From Medicago truncatula (Eukaryota > Streptophyta > Magnoliopsida > Fabales > Fabaceae), in the NCBI RefSeq assembly GCF_003473485.1, contig NC_053046.1, positions 32,627,332 to 32,691,331 of the forward strand: a DNA stretch of 64,000 nt. Reading direction: 5' to 3'. How positions within the stretch are numbered: position 1 is the stretch's first letter; the number at the start of each line of letters is the position of its first letter. The notes under the pieces are model-generated. The model made no database searches. It was not told the DNA's origin and saw only the letters and a list, made by a program, of their open reading frames with translations. A program made the translations under genes and the position numbers. This document shows, in pieces, positions 1 through 11,900 of this stretch.

Positions 1-1860
1 AAAGAAAATAGGAACCTCCCATATGAGTAAGTGTCTTAGAAGGACCCCCAAAATCCAAATGCACATACTCAAAGGACCTACTAGAATGATGCATGCCAGA
101 TCCAAACTTAACCTTATGTTGTTTTCCTTGTATGCAATCATCATAAAATTCTAGCTTTTCCAATTTATATTTTCCTAGGAAATCTTGTTTAGCTAGTTCT
201 ACTAAATCACTTTCACTAGCATTCCCTAACCTTAAATGCCAAAACCTATATTTATCATGAGAAGCTTCACTAGCTATGGATGCATGACCAGTACGTTGCA
301 ATGAAACCCTCTAAAATGTATAAACTACACATCTTATACTCTTTAACAGTAACCAATACACCATGCAAAAAATTTAACATGCCATGCGCAAGTGCAATAA
401 CCTTGACACTTCAAGTAGGGGTGGGAATGAGCTGGGCCGAGTCGGGCTTTGCTTAAATAGGCTAGGCCTTGTTGAAAAAACTAAGGCCTAAGCTTTGGCC
501 TTTTACCTGTCAAAGACTTTATTTTAAGCTTGGTCTGACCTTTTTAAAAGTCTAGCCTGACCTATTAGCCTGTCTAAAAGCTTAGTTTATGTTACAAATT
601 TCGAACAGAGTATGTTCATCAATTTTTTTTTTCCTTTCAATTTGTGCAACGTACTTAATATAGATATAAACATTAATTAGATACATATTAAACTAATGAA
701 ACACAATTATAAAATTTATAGATGGATAGAAACTCAAAAATAATAATGTCTGATAACAGCAAGGATTTCAATCTTAATCTAATAACCATACTGGACCTTA
801 GGCATATCAGTAGCAAGCATTAACAGTTCACACAAATATATAATATCAGTAGCAAACATATCAGGAATATACCTAGGAAAAAGATTCCACCTTCATTTAG
901 CTCGAAAGCCTCATAATACTCCTTTCTTGGTCACATGTGATAAGAGGAATTCGAGTCCAAGACCCAACTATTTTCCATTTTTGAACTTGTGACCCTTAAG
1001 GCGCACACACCCTCATAACCTTCTTCAACCTATCAGGCTTATGACAAATAAAACATTTTGTATTTAAATTTATCACACCCCTTGGACCGCTACTGATAAC
1101 TAAACTTCTTATTTCCTTTTCCTCTATGCTCACTCCTTCCCCTTAAAGTATCAATGCTTTCACAACTTTGCTCAACATTTTTCAAATCCTTAAACTTGGT
1201 TAACTCCATGAACGCAAAGTTGCTTGGACTTCCTCCAAAGTAGTGGTTCCTTCTATCCATAAAGGATGGTATCCTTAAAATTCTCAAAACACTTTGGTGA
1301 ACATTATAAAAATGAGTGATACAAAGAGCTTACAAGAAATTAGATCCCGATCTCACTAAGAAAAAATCCTTATTTATATCCATTTTCAAGTCACTCAAAC
1401 CCACAATAAATCCTAAGAGAAAAAAAAAAAAAAAAGCTTTCTGATCATTCCTCTGTTAAGATCTCACTATCCAAAGTGTTTGTGAAGTGTTTCCCAACCT
1501 AAAAACCTCACCCAAAGACACTAAACCACAAAGTTCCCACATTTCCTTTTTACACGATTCTCTCTCTTTAAGGTTACCCTAAAAATATGAAGAATATGAT
1601 GGCTTTTATAATACCTAGACCTAAGAAAAATTGTGTCACGATTTAGAGTTTGTACACCTGTACAATACTAAACCTGATCCAAAATTGTGGCATGATTTTA
1701 CCCATTCATTTCATGAATCTTCGCAAACCAAAACCTCGAAATTATTCCACCAAAATATGCCACGATGACACCAATCGTGCCACGTTTTTCTACAAACCTT
1801 CATCACCAAATTTTGAATTAATTTAGAGTAATCTAACTATAACTATCATTATTCAAAACT
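1..1860 (-). mobile_element. Decayed Tork-like copia LTR retrotransposon, partial
   Basis: Read on the minus strand, 1297 to 1090 matches the gag region of the copia element at the right edge of this window (shared motif ELTKFKD, then a basic RGRSEHRGKG run). Roughly 1070 to 890 matches its zinc knuckle and protease region (WVLDS...SYHM-like), and 412 to 1 matches its GAG-pre-integrase and early integrase region. About 1290-1860 is AT-rich and holds degenerate versions of the ATCGTGNCACGAT palindromes found in the LTR of the right-edge copy, so it is probably the decayed LTR and leader. The element is old, broken in many places, and continues beyond base 1. Family assignment is by direct comparison inside the window; the LTR limits are inference. 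Confidence 0.8.
413..890. repeat. Insertion of unknown class within the copia relic
   Basis: The flanking copia homology stops near 412 and resumes near 890, so about 480 bp were inserted. The left part is rich in motifs such as GGGCCGAGTCGGGC and GGCCTAAGC and spells short alternating forms of the same phrase. The remainder is AT-rich with a repeated ATATCAGTAGCAA motif at about 803-860. No coding potential is visible. It looks like a non-autonomous DNA-type repeat, but no clear terminal inverted repeats or target duplication could be fixed by eye. Confidence 0.45.
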
Positions 1861-2430
1861 ATATCTGTGTATTGCGACCTCTAACTATGATGACAAACTA
1901 AATTTACCTTTCTGTATCTTGATTGAACTTGCGACAAGTAGAATACAAGAGCTAATCATATGATGAAGCTTAAGCTCTTAGGGTTTATGTATTAGTTCTC
2001 TTAATAATATATGACCATTTTTTAGAAAATTTGATTTTACAATACGTTGTACTTGTGCATTAAGATGTTCTCTCCCCCAATACAACATTTTTTTGACAAA
2101 TAACTTTAACAAGGTCTAAAATTAAAAAATTTCCTTCCCTTCAATATCATGATAAGTTAAATTAAAGAAAAGTTAAAAAAACCCAAAATTGTCACTTTAC
2201 AATCAAGAATGGTTAAAAAAATTCCCCTTTATGTTTTATATCACCTGCTTACTAGGTGAGCTAAAGAGACAAACACATTACATTGATATTTAATAATGAT
2301 TATAATTTTATGAAGAATTTTTAAAACTTCTTAAGTTGTAAAAGCTATTTAATTGTTTTTAGGAAAACATGAAATTTATAAACTATATATAGATCATATC
2401 AATTTTTTACATTCAAAGAAGAAATAAAAT
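1861..2430. other. Non-coding, upstream of the NCR-like relic
   Basis: No coding region is visible. The part just before 2431 is very AT-rich and has a TATA-like stretch (CTATATATAG) near 2382-2392, about 40 bp before the first ATG of the NCR-like relic, a plausible promoter and short leader. Confidence 0.35.
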
Positions 2431-2850
2431 ATGTTTGAAATTTTCAAGTTTGTCTATGTTGTAGTTATATTTCTTTCCTTATATATTCTCTCAAGGTAAG
2501 CCAATTTTTCATCAATTTCAACTTCTCTTATTGCCTTTTTTTTACGGGACCTTCGTTACTTCTTAGTTTTTTTTTTTTTTTTTTTGTGGTGGCAAAGTTT
2601 AAACTTCAGACTTTACATATATTATGCATTATCTTTATCAACTGAATTAAGATACTTCTTTATTTGAATACAATCTTTTATCATGTTTTAGTAATATTAT
2701 TTTATTATCTTTGAATGTTATGCAGCGCTTATTGAATGTGAAATTGACCTCGATTGTCCAAAATCCTATATCAAGCTTTGGGACAAAAATTATGCTCATA
2801 GGTGCGTTAATAACATCTGTGAATGGGTTAAAAAGCCTCGAATATATTGA
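2431..2850 (+). pseudogene. Nodule-specific cysteine-rich (NCR) peptide-like gene, frame not kept across intron
   Basis: Exon 1 (2431-2495) starts MFEIFKFVYVVVIFLSLYIL, a hydrophobic signal peptide of the form shared by NCR peptides of galegoid legumes. It is followed by a GTAAG donor and an intron (2496-2725) with a pyrimidine-rich end and TGCAG acceptor. In one frame exon 2 encodes ALIECEIDLDCPK...HRCVNNICEW and ends with TGA at 2848-2850. The cysteines at 2737, 2755, 2803 and 2818 give C-X5-C-X15-C-X4-C, the four-cysteine NCR spacing. NCR peptides are secreted into symbiosomes and steer bacteroid differentiation. With these splice sites exon 1 ends in phase 2 while the cysteine frame needs phase 1, so the spliced frame meets a stop at once. 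Either this is a pseudogene or the real splice differs. NCR origin is well supported; function is not. Confidence 0.65.
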
Positions 2851-3292
2851 GTGTAAGAAAATTCCCTATAGAATAGAATGTTTTATTGTGCTATCAAAAT
2901 AAATGTGCAATATACTTTATGATAGAATAATCCACGAGTTGTCATTGACTTATTGTATTGGCACCCAATCATTTTATTATATCTTTTCTTACCTAATTTC
3001 ATGAACCTTGCGTTTATGATTTTTACTCTCAAATGAGCGTAAGGCATCAAAGTGTATTATTTATATTGTCTTCTTATCATTGTGAAATTCAGTTCATGCA
3101 TTTTTTTTAATCCCACCACCTATATAAATAATTGAAATTTGGTCAAAAAGTAATTTGTTACTTACTTTTAAGCCTATAATTTTATTTTCATTTCACTAAA
3201 TTGTTACACTAATCATTTTTAACCACTTCAATATATATTTCCTTACCTTTTAATTAGATTTAATAGCCTGAGATGCCTTCTTAGATTTCAAA

Positions 3293-4020
3293 AGATTTTT
3301 TTTGATAGAAATGAGGGCATAAGCCCGGAAACAAGGGAAAACTATAAAGAAATTAACCGAGGGGTAGAAATCCCCATAATATCAGCTATAAGTAAATGTC
3401 TAATTTGAGTCGAACATGGCTCATATATCTTCAGATTATAATCCAAAGAGCAAGCAATGTTGGCTAAAGCATCTGCACACCGATTGACCTCTCGATATGA
3501 ATGAGAAACAACAACGTTCCAATCCATCTCCAATAAGCGACGAATTTTATTAACTAACGCTCTACCCAAGCGACTATCTGTCACACCTTCCTTTATAGTC
3601 TTCTCCAAACTAACATAATCTACATTCAATTCAACTGCTGTATATCTCATCCTTCTCACATATTTCAAACAGTACTCCCCAAAGCTCCGCCAAAAACGCA
3701 TTGCACTCGCCAATGAATTTAGCGTATATCCCATCCTTCTCACATATCTCAAACCCTCAAACACTCCCCAAAGCTCCACCACAAACGCATTGCACTCGCC
3801 AATGAATTTAGCAAAACCACCAATCCATTCTCCATCATTCCCTCTAATAATACAATAATACCACCACAACCAGCTTTATTTCCACCCTTGCACGCACCAT
3901 CTGTATTTAACTTCACCCAATTAACTTGTGGATGCAGATTTAGAGAACAAGAATATGGCGGATATCCACGAGAGCTTTTAAAACAAACACAAAAAGTCCA
4001 AGGTAAAGGAGAACCACTGG
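3293..4020 (-). mobile_element. LINE (L1-like) 3' end with RNase H domain
   Basis: On the minus strand 3960-3342 encodes an RNase H-like domain: a VNWVKLNTDGACKGG-type strand, GGCGGIIRGNDGEWIGGF, then NVVVSHSYREVNRCADALANIA, the usual C-terminal RNase H of plant L1 elements. An A-rich tail (T run at about 3298-3306 on the plus strand) marks the 3' end. Only the last ~700 bp are present, so the copy is 5'-truncated. A stretch of about 85 bp is tandemly duplicated inside the domain (about 3638-3722 and 3723-3812), repeating the words GECNA/GEYCL and YVRRM and disrupting the fold. The copy is non-functional. Confidence 0.7.
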
Positions 4021-4029
4021 GATTTTACA

Positions 4030-6521
4030 TTTCATAATACACATAATTCTCAATCAAGACTTTGAAAATCGATAATAATGAAGCTTGTCTTGATGCCTAA
4101 TATTCGAGAACCATTGGGATTTTACACTTTAATCACGCATACAAAAGTAAAAATATGATATATTTATTCCAACACGATGTCATCAGTCTGAGCGAACCAT
4201 ACCCCAAAATTATTGATGAATAAATGGATTTCTTTAAAGAAAACTTCCTCTTAATTCAAGGAAACTAAATATAACATGAAGAGAAAAAAAAATTATTTTG
4301 ATCTTGTTGTTAGGAAACATGGCATCCAATGAGAGAAAACTAAGAAACTCTTTCTATCGATGGAAATTGAATATTACAAAATGAGTGAATTGACCCACTA
4401 ATGGGGTGGTTACAAGTTATTTATACTACTCTCTACTAGGACTAATATAATATTATTCAATATCTCTAATACTTGTTTTTGTCATAAAATGTGAGCCATT
4501 GAATAAGATATTTTGAGACGATGAAACTGGAATTATGGTTTTGTGATGAGTATATGAGGTACTGTCTAGTGAACTGAAATGAGTAAACGAAGTGTTGTTT
4601 GATAAACTATGTTGTTTGTGATATTCAGTGAGGGTTTTTTTGAGCTAGGGTCGGGAAAACATCGTGAACAAAAAGGAGATTTCATCAAAAAATTCATCAT
4701 AAATTTTATACTTAATTGGTTTCAAAACGAATTTGAGAAAAATATTCAGACATCAAGTTTTTCAGAAAATGTTTCGAGGAACATGAAATTTATGTAAATT
4801 ATTTTGTTATCTTTAAATTTAATTAAGGACTTAATTAAAGTTCTTGAAAATATTTTGAGAAAGTTATTTTACTAGTGATAGTAAAGTCTTTATATCTAAG
4901 TGAAACTACATTCTTTTGACCATTGTTGAACTAGACCACGGGTGAGTAGAATTTCTTAGAGCTATGAGGCTCACCTAAACTACTATATTGGTGACTTTGA
5001 GTTGTGTGGGTTTGGAAAGTTATACAAGTAATGTTATATTTTAACGAAATTATATTTAATTGAATGCATGTGTGTTTTCTACGCATGATAGGGTGCCTTG
5101 TTTAGGATGTATTTATCACAACGATGTTCATATTGATGATTATCTGCTTTCATATGATTTAGAATAAATAAATTTTCCTATTGAAATGTAATAAGTGATG
5201 TTTGCATATGAATATATGTGATATAAGCATGTTATTATTGTTACATATGTTGGATTATGTGTAAATTGTTGTATGTTCATATGTTAAGTTGACAATGCAT
5301 GTTCATGCATATCATATATAGTTACATTTTTCTTTTGAAGAAACATATCATAGTTACATGGTGACTATGATGGGTGATGTGGTGAGGTTTCCGGTGATAG
5401 GGACCCATCTAAATTCTACAAAATTTTATTGAGCCTTTGTTGCTCGACCATGGGGATTTGTTACCTTAGATGTGTGAGAATAAGGAAAACATTATTGATC
5501 GACTGATGGGGTGTATGAAATGACAAGTGCTCTAAATCATACTTAGAAAATAAAGTAGTAAGTTATTGTCTCCACAGAGATAATCAGTCAACTCGGTAAT
5601 CAGAAGAATTTATTTGCAGTAAATAATTTAGAAAAAGATTAAGTGGTTTTGTGGGGTTTTGAAGTAAATAATTCAAAAGTTTAACAATGATTAGGAAATC
5701 TTTGAATTCCACCTTCCGTCTTTGTTGGGATCAATTCAATTCATTATTAATTTATGACATATGTTTCAATTTAAGAATGTAGAACATGACCCTGTGATGA
5801 ATCAGTGGAAATTTTATTTTAATATCACCGCAATTCAACCAGTTACAGTTGTAGCATCCCAATCCGAATTCGATTAAAAGAATTAAATTTAGAAAATAAA
5901 AAATTTACTATTGTCGAGTTCTGACGGAATTAGGGTTGTCAATTCTAATATGCTCCATCGTGGAACCTAATAAAAAAAGTTTAGTTGCACATGACAACAT
6001 ACATCATTACAAAACAATAGAAAAACATATAAGAGAGAACAAGAAGAGGATTGAGATCCTCTGCCTTGAAGCTTCGATGTTTGACCCTTGCTTTGTATAT
6101 CTAGCTTTCAGAATGAATTTAAGAGTGTGCAAGGGTCTCTATTTATAGTACACCATTACTTAGAGATTTAGAGAAGAAAATGAGTATATGTACTTGTAGC
6201 AAGTAAGATCGTTGCTACCCTGTATGGTGTTATTCCAAGAAGGGTGATATGTATGGCGTAATTTGTGAAAGAACTGTGTTTTGTTTTCTCTTTTATCCTC
6301 CTCCCTCCTGCTAACCGTCCTCAACTTCCTTCCTTACGTGGGGATGTAACTTCCTTCACCCTATATTCTTATTATTGGAGGTTTTCCGTACTCGCCTATA
6401 TGTCGAGTACGTGACTTACCATGTCACCTCACCCACATACTAAGCACATGACATGTATCATGTTTCTCTTATCCTATGTTTTTAGGAGGGGATATGGTAT
6501 TATCCCCTCTTTGATGGTCCA
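4030..6521. other. No gene seen; unassigned repeat-like DNA
   Basis: No open frame here resembles a known protein. A 21-bp near-identical direct repeat (GAGAACCAYTGGGATTTTACA) lies at 4009-4029 and 4106-4126. The stretch 4500-5500 has the look of legume LTR sequence (for example the words around 4730-4800 and 5340-5460) but no paired LTR was found. About 5520-5900 has leader-like AT-rich text. A dispersed repeat at 6375-6490 is listed separately. Confidence 0.4.
6375..6490 (+). repeat. Dispersed repeat, copy 1
   Basis: This stretch (core GTACTCGCCTATATGTCGAG near 6391, then GCACATGACATGTATCATGT near 6456) recurs at about 27165-27600, where the second copy is split by a small insertion. It includes a palindromic GTACTCG...CGAGTAC. 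No coding potential. It serves as an uninterrupted reference for the split copy. Confidence 0.55.
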
Positions 6522-8621
6522 TGTAACACCCCGTTTTTTCAATATGAAAATTTCTAAACATTTATCAGAGTAAATCTCATAAACAGGATATCACATTCAA
6601 ACATAATTCAAATCAGTTAAATAGCAATTTAACTTCCAACAAAATTATCTTAAACATTGCAGCGGAAATTTAAGTCGAAATCCATAAATCATGTTGGCAC
6701 GTAGGCCCCTTCAAAATATCTCAAATGAGTTAATCAATATCATAAAATAACATAATTGTTCACGTAAGAGAATGAAACATGCATATCATAACACCCCATC
6801 CCGTTACGTATCAGAGAGACCTAGACGACACAGTGAGGCAAGGCCACTCACGACAGCAATCTGCACACTAAGCTCGATCACCTGCAAGTTACTCATACGA
6901 AGAGCAACATTTTCAAGCAGAAGGGGTGATATTCATAACACAATAATATTAATCAATATAATTCAAATTATAATTAACAACATAAACAATCTTAAACATC
7001 ATTGCATATTTGATAACAAGTATTCACATCATTCAATCATCATCAATAACTTAACAACTTTTGACTCGACAAATGCGACAATGTAAATCTAAACCTCTTT
7101 ATGCATGTGGTACCAATCAGGGCATTAGCCCCCAACAATCATAGTATTAATATACTATTAAGGCATCGTGGTGAGGACAAAGCTCAATTCATGGTGAGGA
7201 CAAAGCTCCAGGGCATGAGCCCCCAACAAGTATGCTAATGCATGGACTCGATCAATCTAAACAATCTTAATCAATATCTCAATATGCATCCAATAATTTG
7301 GAGCTCAACAACATCTTATTCATCATGTATAGACTCATGCAACTTAGTTAAATAACAGCAGCAGCATAATCAGATCACAACAATTCATTTTCAACAACAT
7401 CAAGTTTATTCAAGGATAATTCAAGTAATGCAATTAATCGTTAAATCACATTACAAACAACTTCAAGGTCTCAGTTAACATCTTAAATAGGTTTCCTTAC
7501 TACCTAATGTCCATTCCTAATCAATTCATTCAACTCAGGTCACGACGTTATCAAAAACATTCAGTTCTGGAAGTGCTCGCGAGGCGAGAGCATCTGCTCG
7601 CCATGGCGAGTTCAGCCCAGATCTCCAACTAAGGTTGTTCTAAGCTAAGCCAGGTTCAATCTCATTCTAGGTTATCATTTAATCTTCTATAAACATCTTA
7701 AGGCACTCAAAAGCATCTAAGGTTCAACTCAAAAGTCAAAAACACAGAATTTGACATGCTCTCTAGTCATGCTCGCTATGGCGAGTTAAGCTACTCGCTG
7801 TGGCGAGCTGCAACGTGCAACTCGCGAGGCGAAGAAGGTTGTTCGTTGTGGCGAGTTACGACTTGTAACTTGCGAGGCGAAGGGAAGTGGCTCGCGTGGC
7901 AAGCGATGAACAACATCACTCGCGAGGCGAGGATCATCGTTCGCCAGGGCGAGCGATGAATGTTGGCTCGGGCAGAATGCAGTTTTCTTCAAAAATTCAT
8001 CTAAACTCATGGTTTAAAGCCTAATTACGATTCCAGAATTCATCCTAAACATATTCTAAGGTCAAGGGACATTTTCTACAACAATCTAATCAATTTTTAC
8101 CATTTGATCATCAATTTTAGGGATTTGACCTAGTTTTCGACCTCTCCAATTCAATCCTATTCTTGCTAATTAATCATCAGAATCATACTAATTAACATTA
8201 CTGAATCATTAGTCTCACCCTTACCCTAATTGATGAAAATCGCAGCCTTCCTCTTAGTCTTCTCTCTTCTAAGCTTTTTCTCCCTTTTCTAAAGTTTTGA
8301 TCGTACGTACAATTGATTCTAAAACCTAGGTCTTCTCCTATTTATATCTCCACCAATTATCTTATCTTATTTCACTTTCTCCCCAAAACTCTCTAAAATC
8401 TCAAAACAACCCTCAACTAAATATTTTATTTATTTTTCAAATCTTATTTTATTTAACAATAAAATAAGTCTCATAATCTCATCAAATCATCAAAACACAT
8501 CAAAACCATCCAAATCATCTAAACCGTCATAAATCAACAAAACTCACACATATATTATATAAATATAATATAATCGTCTAAACTCGATTAAATAATTAAT
8601 TAAATAAAAGTGGGCGTTACA
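6522..8621 (-). mobile_element. Solo LTR, Ty3/gypsy chromovirus (Tekay-like)
   Basis: The segment begins TGTAACACCCCG and ends GGGCGTTACA, the inverted terminal words of legume Tekay-type chromovirus LTRs. It is 2100 bp long with no internal coding region and no partner, so it is a solo LTR. Orientation is minus: read that way it starts TGTAACGCCC and has a TATA word (ATATAAATAG, plus-strand position about 8337-8350) before a pyrimidine/AG-rich leader. Flanking GTCCA (6517-6521) and GTCTA (8622-8626) look like a 5-bp target duplication with one mismatch. The 3' flank is immediately the left LTR of the next copia element, so the order of insertion is uncertain. Confidence 0.75.
7577..7960. repeat. 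Array of imperfect CTCGC-N-GGCGAG palindromes
   Basis: About ten short inverted motifs of the form CTCGC(G/C/T)(A/T)NGGCGAG are scattered at 7577-7611 and 7770-7960 inside the solo LTR, with variants such as CTCGCTATGGCGAG, CTCGCTGTGGCGAG and CTCGCGAGGCGAG. Each can fold into a tiny hairpin. They lie in the transcribed half of the LTR on its own strand. A role (RNA structure, recombination or protein binding) is unknown. Confidence 0.7.
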
Positions 8622-8624
8622 GTC

Positions 8625-8857
8625 TAATAGACCAGAATAGCTATAATGTAGCAAATGTCATTTGAATTCAAATATTAGTTGTTGCTACAATTGTGGTCTG
8701 ACTTGTTAGTATCTCCTAATATCAAGTCATAGGCTCCCATGAATAATGGTAAAGCATAGCTATCCATTCCTCTCATGTGGGAATTCAGTTTGTATATTGT
8801 ATCTATATATTGACCAATACTACAGTCAATAAAATCATCCTTTTATCATACTCTTTA
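8625..8857 (+). repeat. Left LTR of the Ale-like copia
   Basis: 233 bp, the same length as the partner at 13016-13248, with two differences by eye. A TATA-like TATATTGTATCTATATATTG lies at about 8792-8811. It does not carry the canonical TG start and CA end, so its outer limits are set by where the two copies stop matching. Confidence 0.8.
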
Positions 8858-8909
8858 TGGCACCCAGAGCTTATTAAGCTTCAAAGCATTTTTTTACGAT
8901 CCTAACATC

Positions 8910-11900
8910 ATGTCTTCCCCAAATTCTGATGTTGAAAACTCCATTCCCACAACACATACTATGCCATCATCAGTTGAAAAACTGGTTGTTCTAAATGCTG
9001 GCTCACAACTTTATATTAAGTTGGATGGAGATAACTATCCTGCTTGGAGGATACAATTCATGACATTGTTAACAGGCTATGATCTATTGGGATATGTCGA
9101 TGGCAGTAATATCTGTCCATCAAAACATTTGGAAAATGATGCTGTTGCTGTCAATCCTGCCTTTACCCATTGGGTTCGACAGGATCAACTCATCCTTCAT
9201 GGCATCGTTTCCTCGGTGGCTGCAACTGTAGTCACTCATTTGGGTACTGTCAAAAATGCTAAACAAGCATGGGACATACTCAAAACCATGTATGCAAGCC
9301 GATCATGTGTACATGTCATGGCTCTCAAGCAACCTATATCAAACTTCACGAAGGGAAATCAGACCATGGCTATGTACCTTCAAGGTATCAAGTCTATTTC
9401 TGATGAACTCTCAATCATTGATCATCCTCTTGATGAAACCGATCTGGTTATTCACACTCTAAATGGATTGGGTGCTGAGTATCGTCAAATATCAGTGGTT
9501 CTTCGCAGCAGAGAAAAACCAATTGATTTTGCAGAATTACATGAAAGTTTGATGGATTTTGAAACAATTCATCACAGTAATGAAGCTGTTGTTCCTGATA
9601 ACGTGGTTGTTACTGCTAATGCAGCCACTCATAGCAAAGGCAATTACCAGAACAACAACAGAAGCAATTCCCCGCCACAAAATCCTGATAACCGAGTTGT
9701 ATGTCAATATTGCAACAAACGTGGTCATACAGCCAGAAGCTGCTATCACATCAAGGGATTTCCTAAGAAGAATGGACCAAAACCAAGAGCTAATTTGGCA
9801 AATCATCAAGCAAATCATCCAAATACAAATTGGATAATGGATACCGGAGCTTCTCATCATATCACTCAGGATTTGCAGCAACTATCCTTGGCCAACTCAT
9901 ATCCAGGAGCAGATCAGGTCATCGTCGGCGATGGAACAGGTTTGACAATAACTCATACAGGACACAAAACTATTCTAACACCTTTTAAACAACTTCAGCT
10001 CAAAAAAGTGTTGTGTGTACCTCATATTAAATCAAATCTGTTATCTGTTTCAAAATTGTGTCAAACTAACCATTGTTCTGTTGAATTTTTTCCTGATTGT
10101 TTTGTTGTTAAGGATCTGAGTTCGGGCCAGGAAATGCTGCGAGGACCACTTAATCAAGACCTTTATCATCTACCTACATCATGCATTTCATCCACCTCAA
10201 ATAAAGCATTTACTACCAGCATTCAATCATCTTCCGCATGGCATCATAAATTAGGGCATCCATCTTTCAAGATATTGAAACATCTGTCTGACAATCATCA
10301 TCTTCCAATAAAGTCCACAACATCTCATGAATGTAGTTCTTGTCATTGTTCCAAGAGTCATAAACTTCCTTTTTCCAATCATCATCTTACTAGTAGCAAA
10401 CCATTGGAATGACTCTATTCAGATGTTTGGGGACCAGCTCCAACAAGATCAATAGATGGTTAATTGTATTATTTAGTCATTGTTGATCATTTTTCAAAAT
10501 ATGTATGGTTGTATCCTATGAAACAAAAGTCAGATGTATTCTCAATTTTTATTCAATTTAAATCCATTGTAGAAAAATATTTCAATTTGCCCATTGTTTC
10601 TTTATTTTCTGATAATGGTGGAGAATTTATAAAAGTCAGAACATTTCTTGCTAATAATGGCATCTCTCACTTAACCACACCACCACATACTCCTGAAGTT
10701 AATGGTACAGCAGAAAGAAGACACAGACATATTGTAGAAACCGGTCGAGCACTTTTGCATTATGCGAACTTGCCTTCACAATTGTGGTCCTATGCTTTTA
10801 CTACTGCTGTCCATTTAATTAATAGGATGCCAACACCAACAATAAAAATGAAATCACCATTTGAAGTATTGTTTAAAATGAAACCAGATTATAACAGAAT
10901 GCACTCCTTTGGATGTTTATGTTATCCTTGGTTAAGGCCTTATACCAAAAACAAACTTCAGCCTAGGTCACAACCTTGTATATTCTTAGGGTATTCAATG
11001 TCTCAACATGCTTTTTACTGCCTAGAGCCTCTATCAAATAGGATTTATGTTTCAAGGCATGTTAATTTTGTTGAACATTCTTTTCCTTATTCATCTTTGA
11101 TCAATAAATCCAACACATCATCCATCATTCCATCAATAGACTCATTTGTGCATTCAACTATTTATGTTCAGCCACAAAAACATAATTCTACACAAAATGC
11201 CTGCATTAACAATAGCCATGAACCTGTCATTGAGTCAACTCATTCAACTTCTGAAGATCAGCATGTAGTGGTCCAAACAACAATGCCTACGACTCACACT
11301 TCAGCAGGACAAACAGGAAATGATCCACAGACTGGTAATGTTTCTCATCCTTCCATCTCTACCACTTCTAATCATCATACTCAGCAAAATATTATTGTCA
11401 CTCGATCCAAGAATAATATTTTTAAACCGAAGACGGTTTTCGCTGCTACCAAACATGATCTTAAGGAAAACCTTGAGCCTTCAACAATCAATCAGGCTCT
11501 TAAAATTCCTCAATGGAGAGAAGCTAGTTCTACAGAGTTTGATGCATTACTAACTAATGGAACCTGGACACTTGTACCAAAACCAAAAAATACAAATCTA
11601 GATGGTTGTAAATGGTTATTTAGAATAAAAAGGAATCCAGATGGAAGTGTAGCTAGATACAAAGCAAGATTGGTCGCTAAAGGGTTTACTCAAACTCCTG
11701 GTCTTGATTTTAAAGAAACGTTCGCTCCTGTTGTTAAACCACAAACAATCAAAGTTGTTCTAACTTTGGCACTAAATCGTGGGTGGTCACTACATCAAAT
11801 GGATGTCAATAACGCTTTTCTGCAAGGTAATTTAACTGAAGATGTGTATATGCAGCAGCCCCCTGGTTTTGTTCATATTGAATATCCAACCCATGTTTGC

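Noticed and set aside
6772-7086. Open frame of 104 codons rich in Ile and Asn
   Set aside because: It lies within the chromovirus solo LTR and reflects AT-rich repeat text, not a protein.
7756-8010. Short frames on both strands spelling Arg/Ala-rich repeats
   Set aside because: They are translations of the CTCGC...GGCGAG palindrome array inside the solo LTR.
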